Below, one piece after another: positions 36,239 through 44,863 of a stretch of DNA of 64,000 nucleotides; within the stretch, counting starts at the first letter, position 1, and the number at the start of each line of letters is the position of its first letter. Source of the stretch: Ramlibacter tataouinensis (GTDB lineage Bacteria; Pseudomonadota; Gammaproteobacteria; Burkholderiales; Burkholderiaceae_C). A program made the translations under genes and the position numbers. Under the pieces are notes generated by a model. The model made no database searches. It was not told the DNA's origin and saw nothing but the letters and a program-made list of their open reading frames with translations. Location of the stretch: NCBI RefSeq assembly GCF_001580455.1, contig NZ_CP010951.1, forward strand, positions 868,001 to 932,000, given 5' to 3'.

Positions 36239-36613
36239 ATGGATGCTGCTTCGCTCTGGTCGTCCCTCTCAGCGCTGCTGGGCGCCGCCGTAGGTGGCGG
36301 CATCAGCTACCTGCTCAACCGGCAGCAGTTCGCCAACCAGTTGCGCCTGACGCGCGAGCAGCACCGCACCGAGTTCATGGCCGAGGAAACCGCCCGGGCA
36401 TTCCTCAGCCACAAGGGCTTCACCGACCGCTCGTTCGAGACCTTGCGCAGGCACCTGGGCGGCTTCGAGGAGGACGAGCTGCGCAAGATCCTGGTGCGGG
36501 CCGGCGCGATGCGCATCTACCGGGACGACGGCAGCGAGTGGTGGCGGCTGGTGTCGCGCATGGACGAATACATCGAGCGCAAGGACCTGCAGAAGATCGT
36601 GCGCGAGATCTGA
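36239..36613 (+). CDS. Hypothetical small membrane-anchored protein
   Basis: 124 residues starting MDAASLWSSLSALLGAAVGG. One predicted membrane helix at about 6-25, then a charged, mostly helical cytoplasmic part (RQQFANQLRLTREQHRTEFM; LRRHLGGFEEDELRKILVRA). The C-terminal section has a winged-helix-like feel, but I cannot assign a family. A possible -10 (TATAGT, 36224-36229) lies very close to the ATG. Divergent from rarA. Function unknown. Confidence 0.7.
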   Translation: MDAASLWSSLSALLGAAVGGGISYLLNRQQFANQLRLTREQHRTEFMAEETARAFLSHKGFTDRSFETLRRHLGGFEEDELRKILVRAGAMRIYRDDGSEWWRLVSRMDEYIERKDLQKIVREI

Positions 36614-36642
36614 GGCCGGGCCACCCCGTTTGCGCGCCGCCG

Positions 36643-37275
36643 CTACTGCCGGAGCACCTGCGCGCCCTGCGGCGGCTTGAAGCGGAACTGGTCGGCGGCG
36701 ACCGGCACGTTCAGCTCCATCTTCGAGAAAGTCAGCACCGAGCGCTGCCCGAAGCTGTCCAGGATCTCCAGCGCAGCCACTTCCTCGCCGCGAAAGCCCA
36801 GGCGGATGCTGTGCAGCTGCCCGTCCTTGGCCAGCGGCGTGGCCAGGACCCACTGCAGGCCGTCCTTCTCGCCCGCGGCTTCCAGCTTGAAGTCCTTGCG
36901 CAGCTGACCCACGTCGGCGGCCGAGGCAATCAGCGCCGCCGGGGTGGAGCCGAGCACCGCGCTTTGCTGCCGCGCCGTGACCTGGTTGAGGTCGGCGTCG
37001 TAGAGCCATAGCGTCTGGCCGTCGGCGACGATGGTCTGCGGGAAGGGCTTGCGGTAGTCGAAGCGAAAACGGTTCGGGCGCGCAAACTCGAAGGTGCCCG
37101 AGGACGTCTTGCTGCGCGAGGCCTGCCCCTCTCGGCCGGGCGAGGTGACGACCTGGGTGAAGTCGGCCCGGCCGCTCTTGGCGGACCGGATGAACTGCTC
37201 CAGGCTGTCCAGGCCATCGGCCCGCGCCATCAGGGCGCCGGCGAACAGCAGCGATGCAATGACGAGCTTTCTCAT
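36643..37275 (-). CDS. lolA: Outer-membrane lipoprotein carrier protein LolA
   Basis: 210 residues with a cleavable signal peptide (MRKLVIASLLFAGALMARA). The mature protein follows the LolA pattern: DSLEQFIRSAKSGRADFTQ, SSGTFEFARPNRFRFDYRKPF, and LWLYDADLNQVTARQ. Shuttles lipoproteins through the periplasm from LolCDE to LolB. Encoded 53 bases after ftsK on the same strand, the common ftsK-lolA(-rarA) order. Confidence 0.94.
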   Translation of the reverse strand: MRKLVIASLLFAGALMARADGLDSLEQFIRSAKSGRADFTQVVTSPGREGQASRSKTSSGTFEFARPNRFRFDYRKPFPQTIVADGQTLWLYDADLNQVTARQQSAVLGSTPAALIASAADVGQLRKDFKLEAAGEKDGLQWVLATPLAKDGQLHSIRLGFRGEEVAALEILDSFGQRSVLTFSKMELNVPVAADQFRFKPPQGAQVLRQ

Positions 37276-37328
37276 GGCTCCATTGTCTCGCGCCCCGGCC
37301 AGGCGCGAGGGTCAGCCGGCGCCTGGAC

Positions 37329-39653
37329 TCATTCCGCCCGGCTGGGCACCAGGATCTCGCGCTGCCCGCTGCCGCTCATGGCGCTCACCAGCCCGGCCTT
37401 TTCCATGTCTTCCACCAGGCGGGCCGCGCGGTTGTAGCCGATCTTCAGGTGGCGCTGCACCAGCGAGATGCTGGCCTTGCGGTTCTTCAGCACGATCTCC
37501 ACCGCCTGGTCGTACATCGGATCCTTCTCGCCGCTGGCGCCGCCCTCGCCGTCCAGCAGGTCGCCCTCATCGTCCACCGTGCCGCCTTCGAGCACGCCTT
37601 CGATGTAGTTCGGCTCGCCGCCCTGCGCCTTGAGGTAGCCGACGACCCGGTGCACTTCATCGTCGCTGACGAAGGCGCCGTGCACGCGGATCGGGAAGCC
37701 GGTGCCGCTGGGCATGTAGAGCATGTCCCCCATCCCGAGCAGCGCTTCGGCGCCCATCTGGTCGAGGATGGTGCGGCTGTCGATCTTGCTGGAGACCTGG
37801 AAGGCGATGCGCGTGGGGATGTTTGCCTTGATCAGGCCGGTGATCACGTCCACGCTGGGCCGCTGCGTCGCCAGGATCAGGTGGATGCCGGCGGCGCGCG
37901 CCTTCTGGGCCAGGCGGGCGATCAGTTCCTCGATCTTCTTGCCCACCACCATCATCAGGTCGGCCAGTTCGTCGATCACCACCACAATGTGCGGCAGCCG
38001 CTCCAGCGGCTCGGGGCTGTCGGGCGTCAGGCTGAAGGGGTTGTAGATGAACTGTTCCTTGGCCTTGGCCTCGTCGATCTTGACGTTGTAGCCGGCCAGG
38101 TTGCGAACGCCCAGCTTGCTCATCAGCTTGTAGCGCCGCTCCATTTCGCCCACGCACCAGTTCAGCCCGTGCGCGGCTTGGCGCATGTCGGTGACCACCG
38201 GCGCCAGCAAATGCGGGATGCCCTCGTAGACCGACATCTCCAGCATCTTCGGGTCGATCATGAGCAGGCGCACGTCGCGCGCCTCGGCCTTGTACAACAG
38301 CGACAGCACCATGGCGTTGATGCCCACCGACTTGCCCGAGCCGGTGGTGCCCGCCACCAGCACGTGCGGCATCTTGGCCAGGTCGGCGACCACCGGATTG
38401 CCGATGATGTCCTTGCCCAGGCCCATCGTCAGCATGGACTTGGCCTCGTTGTAGACCTGCGAGCCCAGGATCTCGGACAGCCGGATCGACTGCCGCTTGG
38501 CGTTGGGCAGTTCCAGCGCCATGTAGTTCTTGCCCGGAATCGTTTCAATCACGCGGATCGACACCAGGCTCAGCGAGCGCGCCAGGTCCTTCGCCAGGTT
38601 GACGATCTGCGAGCCCTTGACGCCGGTGGCCGGCTCGATCTCGTAGCGCGTAATCACCGGTCCGGGCTGCGCCAGCACCACGCGCACCTCCACGCCGAAG
38701 TCCTTGAGCTTCTTCTCGATCAGGCGGCTGGTCATCTCCAGCGTCTCGGGCGCCACGGTTTCCTGCCGGGCCTGCGCGCCATCGAGCAGGTCCACCTGCG
38801 GCAGCTTGGAATCGGGCAGTTCGGTGAACAGCGGCTTCTGCCGTTCCTTGGCGACACGCTCGCTGCGCGGCACCGCCACGACCACCGGCTCGATCAGCAC
38901 GGGCTCCGGATGGTGCTCGGCGATCTCGACCCGCTCGACTTCCACCACTTCTTCGCGCTGGCGCGCTGCTGCCTGGCCGAAGGCGATGTCTTCGGCCAGC
39001 TCGCGCCGCTCGCGGCGCGACTCGATGAAGGCATCGATGCGCGCGCCCAGGCGCTCGGCGGCCTGGCTCCAGGAGAACCGGAAGACCAGCGCGCAGCACA
39101 GCACCACCAGCGCCACGGCCACCAGGCCCGAGCCGGTGAACCCGAGCCACTTCACCGCCGCCGGGCCGACCAGGTAGCCGAGCGCGCCGCCCGCGTGGTC
39201 CGGCAGCTTGGGTTCCAGCCGGTACAGGCGCGACCACTCGAGCGCCGTGCTCGCGCACAGCAACGCGGCGAGCCCCAGCCAGAAAGCGACGCGGCTACGC
39301 GAGAAACGCGGCTCCGGCGCCTTCGCTTCGCCGCGCATCCAGCGCGCCAGCGTCGACATCCAGGCGCGCACGGCGGCAGCGAAGCACCACCACGCGGAAA
39401 ACCCGAGCAGGAAATAACTGGCGTCGGCCAGCCAGGCGCCCAGGCGCCCGCCCCAGTTGCGCACCGGGCCGCCGGCCCCCGAGGTGGAGAAGGCCGCGTC
39501 GAACGGCGAATAGGAGACCAGCGCGAGCAGCCAGTAGATGATGGCGACCAGCGAGGCGACGAGCGCGAATTCGTGCGCGAAACGGCCGGCACCGGAGCGC
39601 TGCGGCGGCGCGCCCGCGCCAGCGCCGGAGAGTGTGTGAAGCGAGTACGTCAT
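37329..39653 (-). CDS. ftsK: DNA translocase FtsK
   Basis: 774 residues. Four N-terminal membrane spans (to about 190), a short linker (about 200-290, much shorter than in E. coli), then the RecA-like motor with Walker A VAGTTGSGKSVGINAM and Walker B VVVIDELADLMM. The C-terminal gamma winged helix (DPMYDQAVEIVLKNRKASIS onward) should bind KOPS and XerD. Couples chromosome segregation to septation. Confidence 0.96.
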   Translation of the reverse strand: MTYSLHTLSGAGAGAPPQRSGAGRFAHEFALVASLVAIIYWLLALVSYSPFDAAFSTSGAGGPVRNWGGRLGAWLADASYFLLGFSAWWCFAAAVRAWMSTLARWMRGEAKAPEPRFSRSRVAFWLGLAALLCASTALEWSRLYRLEPKLPDHAGGALGYLVGPAAVKWLGFTGSGLVAVALVVLCCALVFRFSWSQAAERLGARIDAFIESRRERRELAEDIAFGQAAARQREEVVEVERVEIAEHHPEPVLIEPVVVAVPRSERVAKERQKPLFTELPDSKLPQVDLLDGAQARQETVAPETLEMTSRLIEKKLKDFGVEVRVVLAQPGPVITRYEIEPATGVKGSQIVNLAKDLARSLSLVSIRVIETIPGKNYMALELPNAKRQSIRLSEILGSQVYNEAKSMLTMGLGKDIIGNPVVADLAKMPHVLVAGTTGSGKSVGINAMVLSLLYKAEARDVRLLMIDPKMLEMSVYEGIPHLLAPVVTDMRQAAHGLNWCVGEMERRYKLMSKLGVRNLAGYNVKIDEAKAKEQFIYNPFSLTPDSPEPLERLPHIVVVIDELADLMMVVGKKIEELIARLAQKARAAGIHLILATQRPSVDVITGLIKANIPTRIAFQVSSKIDSRTILDQMGAEALLGMGDMLYMPSGTGFPIRVHGAFVSDDEVHRVVGYLKAQGGEPNYIEGVLEGGTVDDEGDLLDGEGGASGEKDPMYDQAVEIVLKNRKASISLVQRHLKIGYNRAARLVEDMEKAGLVSAMSGSGQREILVPSRAE

Positions 39654-39690
39654 GCGGTGGCTGATGTAGCCACCAGCTTACCGCAGAGCC

Positions 39691-40365
39691 TTATCCCAAC
39701 GTGGTCAGGCGATCCTTGATCAACATCGAGCCGTCCTCGCGTGTCTCGATGAAGCCACGGTCCTCGAGGTCCTTCATCACCCGGCTGACCATCTCGCGCG
39801 AGGCGCCCACCATCTTGGCGATGTCCTGGCGGGAAATGCGCTCGCGGATGGTCGGTTGGCCGTCCTTGTCCGGCACTGCGAATTCGAGCAGCGCCCGCGC
39901 GACCCGGCCATACACGTCCATCAGCGCCAGCGATTCGATCTTGCGGTCGGCCTGGCGCAGGCGCTGCACCAGCCCCTTCATGATGGCGTAGGCCATCGAG
40001 CTGTTCTCCGGCAGACAGCGGGCGAACTCGGCCCGCCCCAGCGCCAGCATGTCGGTCTGCACTTCGGCGCGCACCGTGGCCGAGTGCGGCTCGTTGTCGA
40101 TCAGGCTCATCTCGCCGATATAGTCGCCCGGGCTCAGGGTCGCCAGGATCACCTCGCGGCCACGCTTGTCGGAGGTGACCACGCGCACGCGGCCGGTGAG
40201 GATGATGAACAGGGTGTTGGACTTCTCGCCCTGTTCCACCACGATCTCGCCCCGCTTGAAACGGCGCTTGCTCACCGCGTCCGCAACGGCCTCCGCCTGG
40301 TTGGCTGTCAGCAACGCGAACAGCGGCACCCGGCGAATGAGTTCCAGATTGGACAGCATCGACAT
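39691..40365 (-). CDS. Crp/Fnr family transcriptional regulator
   Basis: 224 residues. N-terminal cyclic-nucleotide-binding-like domain (FKRGEIVVEQGEKSNTLFII; GDYIGEMSLIDNEPHSATVR) and a C-terminal Crp-type helix-turn-helix (ISRQDIAKMVGASREMVSRV). It lacks the N-terminal cysteines of FNR, so it is not an oxygen sensor of that kind. GEMSLID...HSATV partly matches the cAMP-pocket, and the group is Crp-like. Targets unknown. Divergent from trxB. Confidence 0.9.
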   Translation of the reverse strand: MSMLSNLELIRRVPLFALLTANQAEAVADAVSKRRFKRGEIVVEQGEKSNTLFIILTGRVRVVTSDKRGREVILATLSPGDYIGEMSLIDNEPHSATVRAEVQTDMLALGRAEFARCLPENSSMAYAIMKGLVQRLRQADRKIESLALMDVYGRVARALLEFAVPDKDGQPTIRERISRQDIAKMVGASREMVSRVMKDLEDRGFIETREDGSMLIKDRLTTLG

Positions 40366-40522
40366 GTTTCTTCCCTATCCCTTTCAGCGCGGCCGGTGAT
40401 GGCTTCTTACAATCGGCCCGATTGAAACAGGCAAGCGCCGCCCGCCTGTCGTGGGCTTGATACTTGCGGTGCAGCCCCGAAATGTACACCCAGCTGTGGT
40501 ATTTACCACACGGATTTCTACC

Positions 40523-41476
40523 ATGCCAAGCACGCAACACGCCAAAGTTCTGATCCTCGGATCCGGCCCTGCCGGTTACACCGCCGCGGTCTACGCCGCT
40601 CGCGCCAACCTCAATCCGGTGCTGGTCACCGGTATCGCGCAAGGCGGGCAGCTCATGACCACGACCGACGTGGACAACTGGCCGGCGGACGTGAACGGCG
40701 TGCAGGGCCCCGAGTTGATGCAGCGCTTTCTGGAACATGCCGAGCGCTTCAAGACCCAGATCGTGTTCGATCACATCAACGAAGTGGACTTCAGCCGCCG
40801 GCCTTTCACCCTGAAGGGCGATAGCGGCGAGTACACCTGCGACTCCCTGATCATCGCCACCGGCGCCTCGGCCAAGTACCTCGGCCTGCCCTCGGAGCAG
40901 GCTTTCATGGGCAAGGGCGTGTCGGGCTGCGCTACCTGCGATGGCTTCTTCTACCGCGGCCAGACCACCTGCGTGATCGGCGGCGGCAACACCGCCGTCG
41001 AAGAGGCCCTGTACCTGTCGAACATCGCCTCCAAGGTGTACCTCGTGCACCGCCGCGACAAGTTCCGGGCCGAGCCGATCCTGGTCGACAAGCTGATGGA
41101 CAAGGTCAAGGAAGGCAAGATCGAATTGAAGCTCTTCCAGGCCCTGGACGAAGTGCTGGGCGACCAGACCGGCGTCACCGGCGTGCGGCTCAAGGACGTG
41201 AACTCGGGCCAGACCGAGGAATTGAAGCTCCAGGGCTGCTTCATCGCCATCGGCCACCAGCCGAACACCGATATCTTCAAGGGCCAGCTGGAAATGAAGG
41301 ACGGCTACATCATCACCCGCTCCGGTCTGTCCGGCATGGCCACCATGACCAGCGTGCCGGGCGTGTTCGCCGCCGGCGACGTGCAGGACCATGTATACCG
41401 GCAGGCGATCACCAGCGCCGGCACCGGCTGCATGGCCGCCCTGGACGCCCAGCGCTTCCTCGAACAGCAGGGGTAG
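40523..41476 (+). CDS. trxB: Thioredoxin-disulfide reductase
   Basis: 317 residues. FAD motif LILGSGPAGYTAAVYAARA, redox-active CATC in GCATCDGFFYRG (about 138-141), NADP motif IGGGNTAVEEALYL and C-terminal FAD motif GVFAAGDVQDHVYRQ are intact. Transfers electrons from NADPH to thioredoxin. The start ATG 40523 is used; an in-frame upstream start exists without a better ribosome site. Confidence 0.96.
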   Translation: MPSTQHAKVLILGSGPAGYTAAVYAARANLNPVLVTGIAQGGQLMTTTDVDNWPADVNGVQGPELMQRFLEHAERFKTQIVFDHINEVDFSRRPFTLKGDSGEYTCDSLIIATGASAKYLGLPSEQAFMGKGVSGCATCDGFFYRGQTTCVIGGGNTAVEEALYLSNIASKVYLVHRRDKFRAEPILVDKLMDKVKEGKIELKLFQALDEVLGDQTGVTGVRLKDVNSGQTEELKLQGCFIAIGHQPNTDIFKGQLEMKDGYIITRSGLSGMATMTSVPGVFAAGDVQDHVYRQAITSAGTGCMAALDAQRFLEQQG

Positions 41477-41484
41477 GCAAGGCT

Positions 41485-41493
41485 TGCTATAAT
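41485..41493 (+). promoter_or_regulatory. Extended -10 promoter of rpmB-rpmG
   Basis: TGCTATAAT (41485-41493) is a perfect extended -10, directly after trxB. A leader of roughly 105 bases follows, containing the hairpin GCGCTTTCAAGCGC (41549-41562). No convincing -35, as expected for extended -10 promoters. Confidence 0.6.
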
Positions 41494-41606
41494 GCCGGGT
41501 TCGGGCTACCGCCACCCTATCTGGCGAGGTGAGGCAGGTGCGAGGGAAGCGCTTTCAAGCGCCGACCGCCAGTACCGGCCGTTATTTGAAAAAGCGAGAG
41601 TGCTTC

Positions 41607-41840
41607 ATGGCACGCGTATGTGACGTCACGGGCAAAGGCCCGATGGTCGGGAACAACGTTTCCCACGCCAACAACAAGACCAAGCGCCGGTTCATGCCGA
41701 ACCTGCAATACCGCCGTTTCTGGGTCGAGAGCGAGAACCGCTGGGTGCGCCTGCGCGTCTCGAGCGCCGCGCTGCGCCTGATCGACAAGAACGGCATCGA
41801 CAGCGTGCTGGCGGACCTGCGGGCCCGCGGCCAGGCTTAA
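41607..41840 (+). CDS. rpmB: 50S ribosomal protein L28
   Basis: 77 residues, standard length. MARVCDVTGKGPMVGNNVSH and RRFWVESENRWVRLRVSSAA are the family signature regions. Followed after 53 bases by rpmG in the usual order. Confidence 0.97.
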   Translation: MARVCDVTGKGPMVGNNVSHANNKTKRRFMPNLQYRRFWVESENRWVRLRVSSAALRLIDKNGIDSVLADLRARGQA

Positions 41841-41893
41841 CAACAACTTTGGGGACAGACCTTTAGCTCTGTCCCCGACTGAAAGGAAAGACC

Positions 41894-42064
41894 ATGGCAA
41901 GCAAAGGCGGCCGCGAAAAGATCAAGCTGGAGTCCACCGCGGGCACCGGCCACTTCTACACGACGAGCAAGAACAAGAAGACCATGCCCGAGAAGATGTC
42001 GATCATGAAGTTCGACCCGAAGGCGCGCAAGCACGTCGAGTACAAGGAAACCAAGCTGAAGTAA
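41894..42064 (+). CDS. rpmG: 50S ribosomal protein L33
   Basis: 56 residues, MASKGGREKIKLESTAGTGH to KHVEYKETKLK. This is the cysteine-free (zinc-independent) form of L33. GAAAGGAAAG provides the ribosome site. Ends the rpmBG transcript before a strong terminator. Confidence 0.97.
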   Translation: MASKGGREKIKLESTAGTGHFYTTSKNKKTMPEKMSIMKFDPKARKHVEYKETKLK

Positions 42065-42090
42065 TCGCTGCCCCGCGGCGATTCATCAAA

Positions 42091-42113
42091 GGCCCCGCAT
42101 CGCGGGGCCTTTT
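42091..42113 (+). terminator. Rho-independent terminator after rpmG
   Basis: GGCCCCGC (42091-42098), loop of three, GCGGGGCC (42102-42109), then TTTT with a further T-rich stretch. It lies between convergent rpmG and the cytochrome c gene. Confidence 0.88.
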
Positions 42114-42129
42114 GCTTTTGCGCGCCGGC

Positions 42130-42447
42130 TTACTGGGTCAGCACCCATTTCACCATGGTCTTGATGTCTTCGTCCTTGACCTGGGCGTTAGGGGGCATCG
42201 GTACCTGGCCCCACACCCCGGAGCCACCCTTCTTGACCTTCTCGACCAGCTTGGCCTCGGCTGTCTTGTCCCCCTTGTACTTGGCCGCCACCTCCTTGAA
42301 CGACGGCCCGACCACCTTCTTGTCGACCGCATGGCAGGCCACGCAGCCGTTCTTCTTCATCAAATCCTCGCCCGAGTCCGCCGCATGAGCGACGGCCGTC
42401 CAGGCCAGTGCCGCGCCTGTCAGCGCCGGGATCAGCAATTGCTTCAC
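42130..42447 (-). CDS. Class I cytochrome c (c551-like)
   Basis: 105 residues from a GTG start at 42447, supported by AAAGGAG seven bases upstream. Signal peptide to AHA (about 22), haem motif CVACH (35-39) and likely axial Met in QVPMPPN. A small soluble periplasmic electron carrier. It is 55 bases downstream of apbE on the same strand, so it may be transcribed with the nos genes and could feed electrons to NosZ; this is inference from position. Confidence 0.9.
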   Translation of the reverse strand: MKQLLIPALTGAALAWTAVAHAADSGEDLMKKNGCVACHAVDKKVVGPSFKEVAAKYKGDKTAEAKLVEKVKKGGSGVWGQVPMPPNAQVKDEDIKTMVKWVLTQ

Positions 42448-42502
42448 TGCACATCTCCTTTCTGATGAAAGACCGGAAAAGCCAGACGAGCCCTGGCCGC
42501 CA

Positions 42503-43510
42503 CTACGCCGCCCCCGGAAAACCCCGGGTCGCCAGCACCCGTCCGTCCTTGAGGACGAACAGCGCGTCGGCGCGCGGCCATGCCTGGATCAACTGCGAGC
42601 CCTTCACGAGACCGAGCACGAAGACGGCGGTCGACAGGGCGTCGGCGTCCACCGCCGCCGGCGCCACCACCGTCACGCTGGAGAACGCCAGCGGCGACCG
42701 CCCCGTGCCCGGGTCGAAGATGTGGTGGCTCGACAGGTCCGGGGTGAAGGCCGTCGCATAGTCACCCGAGGTCGCCATGCAGCGGCCATCGAGCCTGGCC
42801 GTCGAGACGTAGTCGTCCGAGCGGCGCGGGTGCCGGATGCCGGCCGTCCAGTCCTGGCCCGTTTCGTTGTGCCCGCAGGCGCCCAGCTCGCCCGCGTTGA
42901 CCAGGGCATGACGAACGCCGTGCGCGCGCAAGGCCGCCAGCGCGCGGTCGGCGGCGAATCCCTGCGCGATGCCGTTCAGCGTCACCGCCTGGCCTTCGCC
43001 GTGCAGCCGCAGGCGGGACGAAGTGAGCTCGAGGCGCCGGAAATCTACCCGCGAGCGCACCGCCTGGATCGCGGCGTCGTCCGGCAGGCGGCCCTGGTCG
43101 TTCGCCTCGGCGTACAGGCGCCACAGCGGCTGCACCGTCACGTCGAACGCCCCGGCCGTCCGCCGCGCCAGCTGCTGCGCGCGCTCGAGCACCGACACGA
43201 GGTGCGGGTGGGGATGCTGCACGACGCCGGTGCGATTGAGCTGGCTCAGTTCGCTGTCCGGACGGTAGAGGCTCATCAGCTCATCGACCAACGCCACTTC
43301 GGCGAATGCGGCATCGAGCGCGCGCAAGGCCGCCGTGCGCGACTCATGCAGCGCGACCATGGTCACCTCCGTGCCCATGGCGCGCCAGGTGCGCCGTACG
43401 GTCCGCAGGCCCAGATCGGTGGCCTCGGCCCAGCAGCCTTGCAGCAGCGCCAAGGCGGCCGTTCCGCTCAAGGCGCTGCTCGCGAAGAGAACCTGCCGTC
43501 GTGTCGTCAT
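42503..43510 (-). CDS. apbE: FAD:protein FMN transferase (ApbE/NosX)
   Basis: 335 residues. An N-terminal signal peptide of lipoprotein type ends LALLQGC. ApbE motifs are present: RAMGTEVTMVA, GAFDVTVQPLWRLY, NGIAQGFAADRALAAL, GELGACG and VVAPAAVDADALSTAVFVLG (metal-binding Asp-Ala-Asp). Attaches FMN to Thr of SGAT-type motifs. The NosR encoded in this cluster carries SGATVT, so this is the nosX-type enzyme that should flavinylate NosR. Confidence 0.9.
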   Translation of the reverse strand: MTTRRQVLFASSALSGTAALALLQGCWAEATDLGLRTVRRTWRAMGTEVTMVALHESRTAALRALDAAFAEVALVDELMSLYRPDSELSQLNRTGVVQHPHPHLVSVLERAQQLARRTAGAFDVTVQPLWRLYAEANDQGRLPDDAAIQAVRSRVDFRRLELTSSRLRLHGEGQAVTLNGIAQGFAADRALAALRAHGVRHALVNAGELGACGHNETGQDWTAGIRHPRRSDDYVSTARLDGRCMATSGDYATAFTPDLSSHHIFDPGTGRSPLAFSSVTVVAPAAVDADALSTAVFVLGLVKGSQLIQAWPRADALFVLKDGRVLATRGFPGAA

Positions 43511-43514
43511 GCCA

Positions 43515-44039
43515 TCACATGCGTTGATCCCGCACCACGCCGCCGTCGAGCGCGACCATGTCGGGCGTGATTTCCTGGAAGCGCAACACCTTGCCGCCGT
43601 ACTGTTTGACGAACTGCTGCGCGTCCTCTTCGCGGCCGAAGGTGGCCACGGTTGGCCCCATCGATCCATTCCGGCGGCTGCCGAGCACGTAGAGCGCTCC
43701 CTTGGCGTCGATCCAGTGACCGCTGGGTTGATTCCAGTCGGCCTTGCCCATGTCCTGCACGAACACCCCGGTGACGCGCCTGCGCTGTTCCGGGCGCAGC
43801 ACCATGGCCAGCACCTCCTTGGTGTCGCAGTAGAAGTCGGGCGCGCCCTGGTCATAGTGGATCTGGCCCTTCGGCCCGGGGTGCTCGGCGAGCAGCATGC
43901 CGTCGAGGGCGCACACGGTCTCCTTCGTGATCTCCTGGGGCTTCGCCTGTTCGACCCGGCTCGAACACGCCGCAACGGTCGCGAGCAGCACGATGCCCGT
44001 CCACCGGAAAAGCGCCATGCCGGCCACGCGCCTCTTCAC
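43515..44039 (-). CDS. nosL: Nitrous oxide reductase accessory lipoprotein NosL
   Basis: 174 residues from a GTG at 44039 that overlaps the nosY TGA (GTGA); an ATG seven codons in would lose the basic n-region. Lipobox VAAC at about 23-26. The conserved Met/Cys copper-binding region starts at TVCALDGMLLAEHPGPKGQI. NosL delivers Cu(I) for assembly of the CuZ centre of NosZ. Confidence 0.9.
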   Translation of the reverse strand: MKRRVAGMALFRWTGIVLLATVAACSSRVEQAKPQEITKETVCALDGMLLAEHPGPKGQIHYDQGAPDFYCDTKEVLAMVLRPEQRRRVTGVFVQDMGKADWNQPSGHWIDAKGALYVLGSRRNGSMGPTVATFGREEDAQQFVKQYGGKVLRFQEITPDMVALDGGVVRDQRM

Positions 44040-44863
44040 CTGAACCTCCAGATCGCGAATGCCAGCGGCGCCGCGATCCACAGGGCCATCGCGGCCCCGA
44101 GGATCCAGACGTTCGCCAGCACGGCCGGGAATACCGTGGCCAGGCCGTAGAGCTGCCTCACGTCCTCGAGCCAGAAGACATTCAGGATCCGGAAGATATC
44201 CGCCGGATTCAGCATCAGCAGCAGCGGAAAAAAGCCGAGATCGTATTTGCCTTCGGTGACCACCAGGAAGCCGAGCAGCAGCAGGTCGTAGACCAGCACG
44301 AAGAAGAACCACAGCCCGATCGCCACACCGCTGGCGCGCATCCTGTTGCCTGCCAGCACCGAGACCAGCATGGCCAGGCTGAGAAACGACAGGCCCAGCA
44401 GCAGCGCGCTGACCATGAACACCGCGTAGTGGAGCAAGGCGGCCAGGCCGATCTGGTAGGACAGCAGCACGCCCGCCAGGCCGAACCCGGCCAGCGTGGA
44501 GAAAGCGAGGGCTGCGGCCAGACCGGAGAACTTGCCGATCACCAACTCCAGCCGGGTGATCGGCATCGTCAGCAGCAGTTCCAACGAACCCTTGTCGCGT
44601 TCGCCGACGATGGCGTCGTACCCGAGCAGCAGCGCGATCAAGGGCACCAGGTAGATCACGAGGCTGACCAGGCCGGCAATGGTGACGTCGATGCCGCGAA
44701 AGCCGACCGAACCCTGCTGCGCCGCGCCCAGGTAGGCGATGGCCAGGGCAAAGGCGGTGAACAGCACGGCGACCGCCAGGACCCAGCGGTTGCGGATCCG
44801 GTCGCGGAACTCCTTTTCGGCGATGACACCGACCTGGCGCCATTGAACGCGCGCTGCGGTCAT
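44036..44863 (-). CDS. nosY: NosY ABC-type permease
   Basis: 275 residues with six predicted membrane spans, of the ABC-2 permease type. Start ATG 44863 overlaps the nosF TGA (ATGA). VIAEKEFRDRIRNRWVLAVA opens the protein and GERDKGSLELLLTMPITRLE is the ABC-2 hallmark. With NosF and NosD it forms the transporter needed for maturation of the NosZ copper-sulfide cluster. Confidence 0.92.
   Translation of the reverse strand: MTAARVQWRQVGVIAEKEFRDRIRNRWVLAVAVLFTAFALAIAYLGAAQQGSVGFRGIDVTIAGLVSLVIYLVPLIALLLGYDAIVGERDKGSLELLLTMPITRLELVIGKFSGLAAALAFSTLAGFGLAGVLLSYQIGLAALLHYAVFMVSALLLGLSFLSLAMLVSVLAGNRMRASGVAIGLWFFFVLVYDLLLLGFLVVTEGKYDLGFFPLLLMLNPADIFRILNVFWLEDVRQLYGLATVFPAVLANVWILGAAMALWIAAPLAFAIWRFR

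Noticed and set aside
37449..39719. 756-codon plus-strand open frame opposite ftsK
   Set aside because: Shadow of ftsK; low-complexity His/Arg/Ala composition.
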